Assembly (NCBI GenBank): GCA_050732635.1
Contig: JBOHRE010000040.1
Coordinates: 1-27,821 of the forward strand
Origin: JBOHRE01 sp050732635
Lineage (GTDB): Bacteria; Gemmatimonadota; Gemmatimonadetes; Longimicrobiales; RSA9
Direction of reading: 5' to 3'
DNA: 27,821 nucleotides
A program made the position numbers and the translations under genes. Every line of letters starts with the position of its first letter. Position 1 is the stretch's first letter. The notes under the pieces were generated by a model. The model was not told the DNA's origin. It saw only the letters and a list, made by a program, of their open reading frames with translations, and made no database searches. Positions 17,382 to 25,702 of this stretch are shown piece by piece.

Positions 17382-17423
17382 TTCCGAGTTCGCTTGACGG
17401 CTCACGCAGCAAATGGAGATGAG

Positions 17424-17939
17424 ATGATGGGCACGAGCGACGCGCAGGACACGATGATGCAGGCCGAGCCTCAGAAGCAGCACGAGTGGCTGCAGCAGCT
17501 GGTCGGCGAGTGGACCTTCGAGGCCGAGGCGACGATGGCGCCGGGCCAGCCGCCGGCGACGTCGACGGGCAGCGAGAGCGTGCGCGCGCTCGGCGGCCTC
17601 TGGGTCATCGGCGAGGGGCAGGGCGAGATGCCCGGCAGCGGTCCCGCGACGACGCTGCTGACGCTGGGCTACGACCCGCAGCGGCAGCGCTACGTCGGCA
17701 CCTGGATCGGCTCGATGATGACGCACCTCTGGGTGTACGACGGCACCTTGGACGCCGCCGGCAAGGTGCTGACGCTCGACACCGAGGGCCCCGACATGGC
17801 TGGCGGGGGCAAGCTGGCAAAGTACCGGGACGTGATCGAGCTCAGCAGCGACGACCACCGCGTGCTGACCTCCCACGTGCTGGACGCCGACGGCAAATGG
17901 ACGCAGTTCATGACCGCGCACTATCGCCGGACCTGGTAG
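17424..17939 (+). CDS. DUF1579 family protein
   Basis: The 171-residue protein has the DUF1579 pattern: a lead-in HEWLQQLVGEWTFEAEATM (about residues 20-38), SVRALGGLWVIGEGQGEMPG, a TLLTLGYDPQRQRYVGTWI strand pair, and beta-barrel strands to the C-terminal FMTAHYRRTW. The family is a small lipocalin-like barrel of unknown function. The ATG at 17424 is chosen since GGAG lies 5 bases upstream; an in-frame start further up has no such site. It stands 93 bp before the VOC gene on the same strand and is likely co-transcribed. Pairs of DUF1579 and VOC proteins are common in soil bacteria. Confidence 0.88.
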   Translation: MMGTSDAQDTMMQAEPQKQHEWLQQLVGEWTFEAEATMAPGQPPATSTGSESVRALGGLWVIGEGQGEMPGSGPATTLLTLGYDPQRQRYVGTWIGSMMTHLWVYDGTLDAAGKVLTLDTEGPDMAGGGKLAKYRDVIELSSDDHRVLTSHVLDADGKWTQFMTAHYRRTW

Positions 17940-18032
17940 CCGCGCGGCGCGGCACGACGCGAGCGCGCTGCCGGAGCACGGGTCGGAGCGAGAACGGGTG
18001 GCGGTCTTTCGACGCTGACCAGGAGGAGTTCG

Positions 18033-18437
18033 ATGTTCGACAGCAGCTACGCATTCAGCAGCTTCTCGGTCGACGACCTGCAACGCGCCAAGGAGTTCTA
18101 CGGCGGGACGCTCGGTCTGCAGGTCTCCGAGGATGCCATGGGGTTGGAGCTGCACCTCACCAGCGGCGCCAAGGTGTTCGTGTACCCCAAGCCCGACCAT
18201 GCGCCGGCAACGTTCACGATCCTGAACTTCGCCGTCGACAGTGTCGAGCGGGCAGTCGACGAGCTCACCGGCGCGGGCGTGCGCTTCGAGATCTACGACC
18301 GGGCCGGGCTGGTGACCGACCAACGAGGCATCCTCGCCGACGAGCACATGAAGATTGCCTGGTTCAGGGACCCGGCCGGTAACATCCTGTCCGTGCTCGA
18401 GGATGCACGGGCCGTCCGCGAGGCGAGCACGACCTGA
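18033..18437 (+). CDS. VOC superfamily protein (glyoxalase/bleomycin-resistance fold)
   Basis: The 134-residue protein has the paired beta-alpha-beta-beta-beta units of the vicinal oxygen chelate fold: SSFSVDDLQRAKEFYGGTLG (about 8-27), a middle strand KVFVYPKPDH, FTILNFAVDSVERAVDELTG at about 62-82 and a final strand AWFRDPAGNILSVLED (about 108-123) ending with the usual metal-position Glu/Asp. The specific reaction cannot be inferred. An AGGAGG ribosome site lies just upstream of the ATG. Confidence 0.9.
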   Translation: MFDSSYAFSSFSVDDLQRAKEFYGGTLGLQVSEDAMGLELHLTSGAKVFVYPKPDHAPATFTILNFAVDSVERAVDELTGAGVRFEIYDRAGLVTDQRGILADEHMKIAWFRDPAGNILSVLEDARAVREASTT

Positions 18438-18442
18438 TCCTC

Positions 18443-18465
18443 GGAGCGGGCTTCACGTCCGCTCC
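18443..18465. terminator. Hairpin between convergent VOC and hydrolase genes
   Basis: A perfect 7-bp stem (18443-18449 with 18459-18465) with a 9-base loop fills the 32-bp space between the convergent stops at 18437 and 18470. The position suggests a shared bidirectional terminator. It has no T-tract on either side. Confidence 0.5.
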
Positions 18466-18469
18466 AGCT

Positions 18470-19285
18470 TCAGGCGCGCGGCCCCGAGACCTGCGCACCG
18501 ATCCGCTCGAGGAACAGCTCGAGGTCGTGATTGAAGACGGCGCTCTGCTCGAGCGGCGCGAGGTGGCCAGCATCGACGATCACGGCGAGGTGCGCGTCCG
18601 GCAGGTCGTCGGCGAGCCGCTCCACCTCGCCGACCGGCGTGATCGCGTCATCGGCGCCGACCACGACCAGCGCGGGCACGCGCATGGTCACCAGCCACGG
18701 CGTCGAGTCCGGCCGCTCGGCCATGCCGAGTGACGCACGGGCGATGCCCTCCGCCGCCGTGTCGGCGATCATCGATTCGACGCGTGCGACGATGTCCGGC
18801 CTTCGCGCGCTGACCGGCGACAAGAGCCGCGGCAGCAGCTCCCGCGCCAGGAAGCCGGTGCCCTCGGTGCGCGCGCGCGTCGCCGTCAGCAGCCGCGTGT
18901 GCCGCGCCTCGTCGCTGTCCGCCGCTGGCCGCGTGTCGCACAGTACGAGCGCGCGGACGCGCTCGCGCGCGCGTCGCCACAGCGCGAAGGCGATGTAGCC
19001 GCCCATGGACAGGCCGCAGACCACGGCGCGCTCGATGCCGAGGTGGTCCAGCAGCGCGACCAGATCATCGGCGAAAAGCTCCATGGTGTGCACGGGCTCG
19101 CGACCGAGCGAGGTGCCGCCGAAGCCGCGCAGGTCGGGCGCGATGCCGTGCCAGCCGTCCGGCAGCTTGGCCAGCGCCGGCCGCCACAGCGCGCCGGTCA
19201 GCGGGAAGCCGTGGATGAACAGCAGCGGCTCACCGGAGCCGTGCTCCTCGTAATGCACGTCGATGTCGTTGATCCGGGCGAGCAT
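18470..19285 (-). CDS. Alpha/beta hydrolase
   Basis: The 271-residue protein has the full alpha/beta hydrolase signature: oxyanion HGFPLTG (25-31), PDLRGFGGT (50-58), nucleophile elbow GLSMGG with Ser93, acid in VVGADDAITP (about 205-215) and catalytic histidine in DAGHLAPLEQ near residue 239. It has no signal peptide. The order of blocks resembles 3-oxoadipate enol-lactonase/esterase-like members, but the substrate is open. It begins 15 bp after the stop of the MIP18 gene and is likely in the same transcript. Confidence 0.92.
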   Translation of the reverse strand: MLARINDIDVHYEEHGSGEPLLFIHGFPLTGALWRPALAKLPDGWHGIAPDLRGFGGTSLGREPVHTMELFADDLVALLDHLGIERAVVCGLSMGGYIAFALWRRARERVRALVLCDTRPAADSDEARHTRLLTATRARTEGTGFLARELLPRLLSPVSARRPDIVARVESMIADTAAEGIARASLGMAERPDSTPWLVTMRVPALVVVGADDAITPVGEVERLADDLPDAHLAVIVDAGHLAPLEQSAVFNHDLELFLERIGAQVSGPRA

Positions 19286-19300
19286 CTCTCGTCCGCGCAG

Positions 19301-19597
19301 CTACAGGCCGAGCGAGGAGCGGATCAGCGGGTCCATGCGCTCGGGTGTCCACTGCGGCTCGAAGGTCAGCTCGATGTCGGCGCCACTGACCCCTTCGACG
19401 CCTTCCACCGCGTTCTTCGCGTCGTCGACGATCTGGCCGGCGGCAGGGCACATCGGCGAGGTCAGCGACATGGTCACGCGCACGTGCCCCTCGGCAATGT
19501 CGATGCCGTAGACCAGGCCCAGCACGACGACATCCAGGTTCAGCTCCGGATCCTTCACCGTGCGCAGCGCCTTCTTCACATCCTTTTCCTGCACCAT
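19301..19597 (-). CDS. MIP18/DUF59 family iron-sulfur assembly protein
   Basis: The 98-residue protein shows the MIP18 (PaaD/SufT-like) fold: KDPELNLDVVVLGLVYGIDI (about 15-34), a VRVTMSLTSPMCPAAGQI motif with the conserved Cys50 that is important for function in related proteins, and the C-terminal VELTFEPQWTPERM-type motif (here IELTFEPQWTPERM). Members help mature Fe-S proteins or act in phenylacetate degradation as PaaD; with no paa or suf genes near, a general Fe-S role is likelier. A GGGGAG ribosome site lies upstream of the ATG at 19597. Confidence 0.92.
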   Translation of the reverse strand: MVQEKDVKKALRTVKDPELNLDVVVLGLVYGIDIAEGHVRVTMSLTSPMCPAAGQIVDDAKNAVEGVEGVSGADIELTFEPQWTPERMDPLIRSSLGL

Positions 19598-19837
19598 GTC
19601 CCCGCTCCCCGTGCGACGTCATCGGTCAGTCTGCCGCGCTGCTCCTCGGCAGCTGCGGCCCCAGCGAATGTAAGCCCGTCCGTTCCCACCCGGCCAGCCC
19701 GCGCGCGTGGCGGCCGTGGGGCGGCGCGCCGGCGCGGGTGTCGCCCGCGCGCACCCGTCCGACGCGAGTCCACGATGACCGCGCGATGACGCCGCCGGGT
19801 TAGCGTTGCGCCACGTCGCCAACGCGGAGCCACCGCC

Positions 19838-20662
19838 ATGTCGTGCAGCCCCGAGTCACCACCGGCCCCAACGCTGTCCCGGTTCCGTCCGCCGTACCGT
19901 TTCGCCGAGCCACTGCCCGACGACGCGCTGTCCTTGCTCGAATGGGGCGACGCGCTGATCTGGTGGGTCGGCCGCGACGCCGACGCGCTCGCGCGGGTCG
20001 ATGTGCTGCGCCGGCGGCCGTGGGGCGTCGCGCTCATTGTCGTGCTGCCCGAGCCGGAGCGGCTGGGTCGGCTCGAGCACGTGCTGCTACGCGTGCGTGA
20101 CCTGCGGCCGGTCGGCCTGCTGCCCTGCATCCCCGAAGTGCCGCCCGAGGCCGTGGCCGCGCTGCTGTCCTACCCGCCGGGCGACATCTCGGTCGCGCTC
20201 GTGCACTACCTCGAGGAGCGCGGCGCGCTCGCCGATCCCGGGGCGCGTGCCTGTCTGCGCGCAGTATTCGTCTACTCGAGCGACGTCACCGCCGTCGGCG
20301 CTCTGGCCCGACGGCTGGCCGTGTCGCGCCGCACGCTCGGTCGCCACTTCGCCGCCTGGGGGCTGCCCGCGCCCTCGCGCTGGCTGCAGCTCGCGCGCGT
20401 GATCCGCGCCGTCGTGCGGCTGCAGGCCGAGCGGCTGACCGTCACGCGCGCCGCCTTCGCCGCCGGTTACCCGGACGCCTTCACCTTCTCCAACCAGATG
20501 AAGCGGCTGACGGGGTTCCGGCCCAGCGAGGCCACGGTGCGGCTCGGCTGGCAGTGGGTCGTCGAGGCCTGGCTCGAGCGCGAGCGCAGTGCCGGCTACT
20601 TCCGCTGGCTGCGCGAGGCGCCGGCGGCCGCGGCGCGGCTCGACGGCAAGGAGGGCGGCTGA
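19838..20662 (+). CDS. AraC-type transcriptional regulator with an unassigned N-terminal domain
   Basis: The 274-residue protein has a C-terminal AraC-like DNA-binding region: a first helix-turn-helix at about 150-178 (VGALARRLAVSRRTLGRHFAAWGLP) and a second at about 200-232 (LTVTRAAFAAGYPDAFTFSN, then QMKRLTGFRPSEA). The N-terminal part (about 30-125) looks like an alternating beta/alpha fold (ALIWWVGRDADALARVDVLR, GVALIVVLPEPERLGRLEHV, VGLLPCIPEV) reminiscent of a receiver-like domain, but there is no clear phospho-acceptor Asp arrangement. This resembles gemmatimonad 'helix-turn-helix domain' proteins. GGAG lies 8 bases before the ATG. It is divergent from the MIP18 operon across 240 bp and might regulate it; that is inference. 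Confidence 0.82.
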   Translation: MSCSPESPPAPTLSRFRPPYRFAEPLPDDALSLLEWGDALIWWVGRDADALARVDVLRRRPWGVALIVVLPEPERLGRLEHVLLRVRDLRPVGLLPCIPEVPPEAVAALLSYPPGDISVALVHYLEERGALADPGARACLRAVFVYSSDVTAVGALARRLAVSRRTLGRHFAAWGLPAPSRWLQLARVIRAVVRLQAERLTVTRAAFAAGYPDAFTFSNQMKRLTGFRPSEATVRLGWQWVVEAWLERERSAGYFRWLREAPAAAARLDGKEGG

Positions 20663-20667
20663 CGCGC

Positions 20668-20697
20668 GACGTCGCCCGCAGAATGTCGGGCGACGTC
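20668..20697. terminator. Hairpin between convergent AraC and GNAT genes
   Basis: A perfect 11-bp inverted repeat (20668-20678 with 20687-20697) with an 8-base loop lies exactly between the convergent stops at 20662 and 20696; its right arm overlaps the stop codon of the GNAT gene. It is probably a bidirectional terminator. It lacks a U-tract. Confidence 0.6.
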
Positions 20698-21208
20698 AGC
20701 CGACGACGAGCGGCTCGGCGTCCAGCCGCACCTCCATCTCGATCTCCGGCGCCCAGTACGAGCCCGGCAGCAGCTGGAACCCCGCGTTGCGGTAGGACCT
20801 CAGCGCCGCCCGGTTCCACGGCTCGACCGACAGCCAGACGCGGCTGTAGCCCAGCGCCCGCGCGCGTTCGACCAGCGCCCGATTCAGCGCGGTGCCGATG
20901 CCTCGCTCGCGGATCGCCTGGTGCAGGAAGTTCGCGAGCTCGGCCGTGCCGGTCGGCGCGCCCGCCAGCGGCAGCAGGAACCCGTGCCCGGCCAGCTCAC
21001 CGACGACCTCGACCACCAGGTGCTCGCCGGCCCTGAGCACGCGGTCCAGCCAGACGCGCAGCCCCAGCTCCGAGTCCGGCGGCAGCCCCTGCGCCGCGCG
21101 CTTCGGCCGGAAGTCGGTGTACATCAGCTCCAGCGTCCGCCGGTCGGCGGGCGTATACGGCCGGATCCTGAAGGGCCGGCCAAGCTTGTCGGCGAGCTGC
21201 AGCGTCAC
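20696..21208 (-). CDS. GNAT family N-acetyltransferase
   Basis: From the GTG at 21208 the product has 170 residues. It opens with RIRPYTPADRRTLELMYTDF (about 14-33). The acetyl-CoA-binding motif A is IRERGIGTALNRALVERARA (about 99-118; RxxGxG at 100-105), and the typical C-terminal blocks WLSVEPWNRAALRSYRNAGF (about 125-144) follow. The GTG is chosen as the last start before the first strand; the longer frame overlaps the deacetylase gene and is a shadow. No ribosome site is evident. It begins 49 bp after the HDAC-like gene on the same strand, so the two are likely co-transcribed. The substrate may be a protein lysine or a small molecule; see findings. Confidence 0.85.
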   Translation of the reverse strand: MTLQLADKLGRPFRIRPYTPADRRTLELMYTDFRPKRAAQGLPPDSELGLRVWLDRVLRAGEHLVVEVVGELAGHGFLLPLAGAPTGTAELANFLHQAIRERGIGTALNRALVERARALGYSRVWLSVEPWNRAALRSYRNAGFQLLPGSYWAPEIEMEVRLDAEPLVVG

Positions 21209-21257
21209 GCGCGTCGTCGCGGGTATTGGGAGTGTGTGGGTCTCGGTTGCCGCGGTT

Positions 21258-22427
21258 TCAGAAGGCCAGGCCCCAGCCGGACAGCAGTGGCAGGATCCGC
21301 TCTCGTACGTCCGCCGCGGTGCGCCGGTTCCGTGCCGCGATCCCGGCCGCATCCCGGACGGTCGGCACCGCGTCCTCCGGGTCGCGGAGCGTCGGCGGCA
21401 CGGTGGCCCCGCTGCGCGCTCGCACCTCGGCTCGCCACTCCTCGGGGATCCGGTCCGGCGCCTCGATCCCCGCCAGCACGGCCCAGACCAGCGTCCACGC
21501 GCGCGGCACGACCTCGTGCACCGCGTAGCCGCCACCGCCGGTCGCGATGATGCGGCCCTCGCACCACCGGTCCGCCAGCTCGCAGGTCAGCCGCACCAGC
21601 CGCTCGTACAGCCGCGTCGAGCACGCCAGGTGCGTCAGCGGATCCAGCCAGTGCGAGTCGCAGCCATTCTGCAGCACGATCACGTCCGGCCGGAACGCCT
21701 CCGCCGCCTGCGGCACGATGGCCTCGAAGCACTCGTAGAACGACCCGTCCTGCGAGTACGGCTCGAGCGGCAGGTTCAGCGCGTAGCCGACGCCCGCCCC
21801 GCTGCCCGACTCGTGCACGAAGCCGGTCCCCGGAAACAGGAACGCGCCGCTCTCGTGCAGCGAGATCGTCAGCACGTCGTCCGCCTCGTAGAACAGCTCC
21901 TGCACGCCATCGCCGTGGTGCGCGTCGTAGTCGATGTACAGCACGCGCGCGTGGTGCTGCCGCCGCAGCCACTCGATCGCGACGGCCAGGTCGTTGTAGA
22001 CGCAGAACCCGGCCGCGCGCGCGCGGTGCGCGTGGTGCAGCCCGCCGGCCGGCTGGAACGCGCGCCTGCACCGCCCGCCCATCACCAGCTCGGCGGCGGT
22101 CAGCGTCGCGCCCGCCGTGTGCCGCGCCATGGTATCCATGTTCGGCGCGATCGGCACATCGCCGGTGCCGATCCCCCAGCGCTGCGCCTCGCGCTCGGTC
22201 GCGTAGTCGGTCGCGGCCGCCGGCGCCGACAACCGGATCACGGCCTGGATGTAAGCGGGGTCGTGGACCAGACCCAGCTCCTCGTCGGTCGCCGGCCGCG
22301 GCAGCACGACCGCATCAGCGCCCACCAGCCGCAGCCGGCGCAGCAGGTCCACCGTCAGCCGCAGCCGCTCCGGGTCCAGCGGGTGCCCCGCACCCAGCGA
22401 ATACGACGCGAACGCGTCGTCCCACAC
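21258..22427 (-). CDS. Class II histone deacetylase-like / AcuC-like amidohydrolase
   Basis: The 389-residue product (GTG start at 22427) contains the zinc-dependent deacetylase core: AGGLHHAHRARAAGFCVYND with the paired His131/His132, IDYDAHHGDG (D166, D168, H170), a NGCDSHWLDP metal ligand D257, and GGGGY with the transition-state tyrosine Y301. Members remove acetyl groups from lysines or polyamines; AcuC acts on acetyl-CoA synthetase. The natural first strand, LLVWDDAF, starts before the GTG. In the same frame an ATG at 22469 (overlapping the upstream stop as ATGA) leads through six codons to an amber TAG at 22449-22451 and then into the protein. The true start is thus damaged, mis-sequenced, or a non-ATG codon between 22430 and 22448. 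Confidence 0.9.
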   Translation of the reverse strand: MWDDAFASYSLGAGHPLDPERLRLTVDLLRRLRLVGADAVVLPRPATDEELGLVHDPAYIQAVIRLSAPAAATDYATEREAQRWGIGTGDVPIAPNMDTMARHTAGATLTAAELVMGGRCRRAFQPAGGLHHAHRARAAGFCVYNDLAVAIEWLRRQHHARVLYIDYDAHHGDGVQELFYEADDVLTISLHESGAFLFPGTGFVHESGSGAGVGYALNLPLEPYSQDGSFYECFEAIVPQAAEAFRPDVIVLQNGCDSHWLDPLTHLACSTRLYERLVRLTCELADRWCEGRIIATGGGGYAVHEVVPRAWTLVWAVLAGIEAPDRIPEEWRAEVRARSGATVPPTLRDPEDAVPTVRDAAGIAARNRRTAADVRERILPLLSGWGLAF

Positions 22428-22465
22428 GAGCAGCGGCGCATCCAGAGGCTACTCCGACGTCCGGC

Positions 22466-25400
22466 TCATCCGCCCTCGAGCTCGCGGAGGATGCGTTCCG
22501 CCCGCTTGCGCACCAACCCCGCGCCTGCCGCCTCGGCCCGCCGCCGGATCTTGAGAATCCCAGCGATGGCGTTACGGGGCGTCTGAACGTACGCTATGCG
22601 CTCGCGCTCAAGAACGAGACGCCAACATGAAGGCAGATCCCTACGAGCGGCTTTGCTAATTCCCTTCGATATCTCCTTCAGTGCCCCGTCTCTATCACCC
22701 GCCGCCGCTCGATATCGCGCGAGCAGGCCGACTACGCACGAAAGGTCCACGCCTGCTAAATCAGAGATCTGCGACCCGTAGCAGGCGCGCACGGCCGAAG
22801 CATGTATCTCAGCCTGTCCCAAATTTCCATACTCACAGGCAATAAGGCCCAAGATGGCACGTGCGTGGAGGCGACGAAACGGGTCCGTTGCATTATCAAG
22901 CACATCGCGCGCAATCGTTTCCGCTTGATGCAGGTGGCTCTCCTCAAACGCAGCGAACGCGAGGTTCAGCTGCGCAAAGCCTAGCACTTCCGCACTTCGC
23001 TCTCGCGCACAGGCGATGAGTTCCTCATGAAATTCGTACGTCGCGACATAATCGCCGGATTCAAGTAGTACAAAGCCGAGTTGCATGCCCCCATAAGCGC
23101 CTTCTTGAGTTTCGGCGATTTGGCGCAGTTCCGCTCGCACCGTCTCTATTTGCCTAACTGCAGTCGAGACTCTGCCATTATACGCATACGCGACAGCAAG
23201 CATCGCCGCCGCCTTATAGACAGCAAAGGTATCATCAAGCCGACCCGCGGCAGCGAGTGACTCTCGGGCCAAGCCAAGGCCTCTACGACGGTTCAGAGGC
23301 AGCATAACTGCAGCGGCTAGTCTCAGGGCGTCGGCCTGCGCGCACGGAATTGACAGTGAGTTTATATCGCGTATTATAGCGCTACAATGGAGCACGGCCT
23401 GTGGGTCACCGTACGATTGGGCGAGCCGAAGGACCACCCCTACAAGGCGCAGTCTTTCCGTTACAAGACCAATCGGGATCCCGTCTAAAAGTGCCAACAG
23501 CGAGCGGAGCCGCTGGCGGGGCGCGATCCCAAAGCTTTCAGGGCAGGTTTCTGCAAGCCCGATTTGAATCGCCAGGCCGAGGGGGTTTTTAGAACTGGCG
23601 TCCACTATCTGGGTACGCGCCTCGACAAAGAATCGTCGAGCCTCGCTTGAGCGGCCTAACAGGTGGAGCGTCCATGCATATTCGAGCCCCGCCGTCAGTT
23701 TTTCGGTATTATTTGGAGCGTTCTCCGCTGCCAGTTGAAAATACTTGGCCGCTTCCTCCAGTGCGAGCAGCTGTCGGCAGCGGTTAGCTGCCTTGGTAGC
23801 GAATCGATAGGCGGCTACCGAATCTCCAGCTTCACTTAAATGTTGAGCAATTCGTCCAACCTCATGAGGCGCATGGTAATTTAAGGCGGACGCGACGCGC
23901 TGATTATAACGACGCCTTTCAAGCGCGCTGCGAGTCCCCCAAATGCGCTCACGCACGAGATCGTGCCTAAATGTCACACCCAAGCGCGTCCGCCTCAACG
24001 TACCTGCATTCACAGCGCCCGTAAGCGAGGTGTCGAAATCCGCTGAATCTGCCATTGTAGCTGATCGAAGCAGATCCTCAGCAACTGGCTTGCCAAACGC
24101 GGCGGCTGTACAAACAAGGTCGAGTTCAAGACCACTTAGGTGCTCAGGCTCAACCGGCTGCAGTTCGAGCTCCGGTGGAAGTGACGTTCCACCCTTCTCG
24201 TCGGCATGTCGCGTTTGACGCCGAAGGGTTTCGGCGATATAGAACGGTATGCCATCACAACGCTCGACATCGTCACGAGTAGCGCCGGGCAGGCGCATCT
24301 GATTCTCCTGTTGAAATCGCGCTAACAGGTCCGCAACCTCGGGCTTGCTTAACGTCTTGAGTTGGAACGCCGCCGAAGATCCGCCAAGTGCTGCTAATAA
24401 CCGCGCCGCTGGCAGCGTTGGATCCAACGGATTGCGGAACGACAGTAATATAAGAAGTGGGAGTGAGCCGGCGTGCCTAATAACATGTTCGACGACAGCG
24501 CACGAGGAGTCATCCGCCCAGTGCATATCGTCTATTACTAAAAGGAGGGGTCCATCCGAGGCGATCGCCGCCAGATATCGGCTGAACGCGTGAAGAAAAT
24601 CAAGCCGACTGTCGACCATTGCCGCTAGGTTTACGCGGTTCGGATCTGTGTCCGGCGACCGCTCTGGAACTATCTCATTAAGCAGGGCACGCGAATGGGG
24701 ACTTAACTGTTTCAGACGTGCAGCAACGTCTCTTGGCTCCATTAAATCCGCAACGGCGGCAAATGGCGTAAGCATTTGAACAGGACTGCACCTCGCGTGC
24801 AGCACCTTACCTCCCTGCAACGCCGTCCAGCGTGCAAAGCGGTCGCAAAGCCGGGTCTTTCCCATCCCCGCCTCGCCAAGCAATAATACCGCCGCGGGCT
24901 TCCCACGTGCCGCACGCTGGAACTCCATGCGGAGACGATCGGTCTCGGCTTGCCTACCGACAAAGGGAAGCGAGGCCGGTTCACGCAGGGGGTTCGGCAT
25001 ACGTGGTTTCGATTCAATAAGCCTCGCTAGGCGTGCGGTCATAGGGTGGTCGGGTTGGCCGCCGCATCGCTGAGCCCCCGCCACATGTCTACGAAACCGA
25101 TTCCGCGCAGCCGCTCGTTTGCCCATTGCCCAAAGTGCGCGTACCGCAATTGCGCTTACAGTCTCGTCAAAGGTAAACCCTAGCCACCAATCGGCGATTT
25201 CGAGAACGTCGGTCCACCGGCCTTCGACGCAAAGGCTCCGGAGATGGGAGCGGATACATCTTTGCGCGCCGCGCTCAAGCCTTCTAGCGGCGGCTTCTCG
25301 CCAATTATCAAACGGCCAGGCGTCAGCAACCTCGAGACCTGGTAGCAGCAGGCCATATTCGCGCCGTATTGGCTCGATATCACGCTGCTTGATTCCAGCC

Positions 25401-25702
25401 GTAACGCGGCACAAATCCGACTCCACCGGCACAGCGATCTTAATTCCTCGTCCCTGCACCGCTACGACTCGGCTATTGGTTGTCCGGCGTATCACGTAAA
25501 GCGCCTGGCTCAATGCGTGGCGAGACAACGATGGATCCGAAGCACGTGGCCACAGCAGGCTGGCCAATTGGTCACGCGAATGAAATTCAACTGGCGTAAG
25601 CGCCAAATAGAATAGCAACGCCTCCGCCTTTCTGGAAGAAAACGCGAGACTGCTTCCGTCCCAATTTAGTTCGGCTAAGCCGAGAGCTCGCACGTATAGC
25701 AT
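22466..25702 (-). CDS. BTAD/AAA-ATPase/TPR transcriptional regulator (SARP/AfsR-like)
   Basis: The 1078-residue protein starts MLYVRALGLAELNWDGSSLA. An OmpR-type winged helix (about 1-95; KAEALLFYLALTP, LASLLWPRASDPS, RHALSQALYVIRR) is followed by a BTAD bundle (about 105-230). Then comes an AAA/STAND ATPase with VGRQAETDRLRMEF, Walker A GEAGMGKT (276-283) and Walker B LLLVIDDMHWADDSS (about 386-400). The rest is a long TPR-like helical array, with no C-terminal LuxR helix. This is the layout of AfsR-type one-component signalling regulators; the signal and targets are unknown. Base composition is visibly lower in GC than the window average up to about 22560, where the last 30 or so codons return to high GC. 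The stop overlaps the potential deacetylase ATG at 22469. Confidence 0.9.
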   Translation of the reverse strand: MLYVRALGLAELNWDGSSLAFSSRKAEALLFYLALTPVEFHSRDQLASLLWPRASDPSLSRHALSQALYVIRRTTNSRVVAVQGRGIKIAVPVESDLCRVTAGIKQRDIEPIRREYGLLLPGLEVADAWPFDNWREAAARRLERGAQRCIRSHLRSLCVEGRWTDVLEIADWWLGFTFDETVSAIAVRALWAMGKRAAARNRFRRHVAGAQRCGGQPDHPMTARLARLIESKPRMPNPLREPASLPFVGRQAETDRLRMEFQRAARGKPAAVLLLGEAGMGKTRLCDRFARWTALQGGKVLHARCSPVQMLTPFAAVADLMEPRDVAARLKQLSPHSRALLNEIVPERSPDTDPNRVNLAAMVDSRLDFLHAFSRYLAAIASDGPLLLVIDDMHWADDSSCAVVEHVIRHAGSLPLLILLSFRNPLDPTLPAARLLAALGGSSAAFQLKTLSKPEVADLLARFQQENQMRLPGATRDDVERCDGIPFYIAETLRRQTRHADEKGGTSLPPELELQPVEPEHLSGLELDLVCTAAAFGKPVAEDLLRSATMADSADFDTSLTGAVNAGTLRRTRLGVTFRHDLVRERIWGTRSALERRRYNQRVASALNYHAPHEVGRIAQHLSEAGDSVAAYRFATKAANRCRQLLALEEAAKYFQLAAENAPNNTEKLTAGLEYAWTLHLLGRSSEARRFFVEARTQIVDASSKNPLGLAIQIGLAETCPESFGIAPRQRLRSLLALLDGIPIGLVTERLRLVGVVLRLAQSYGDPQAVLHCSAIIRDINSLSIPCAQADALRLAAAVMLPLNRRRGLGLARESLAAAGRLDDTFAVYKAAAMLAVAYAYNGRVSTAVRQIETVRAELRQIAETQEGAYGGMQLGFVLLESGDYVATYEFHEELIACARERSAEVLGFAQLNLAFAAFEESHLHQAETIARDVLDNATDPFRRLHARAILGLIACEYGNLGQAEIHASAVRACYGSQISDLAGVDLSCVVGLLARYRAAAGDRDGALKEISKGISKAARRDLPSCWRLVLERERIAYVQTPRNAIAGILKIRRRAEAAGAGLVRKRAERILRELEGG

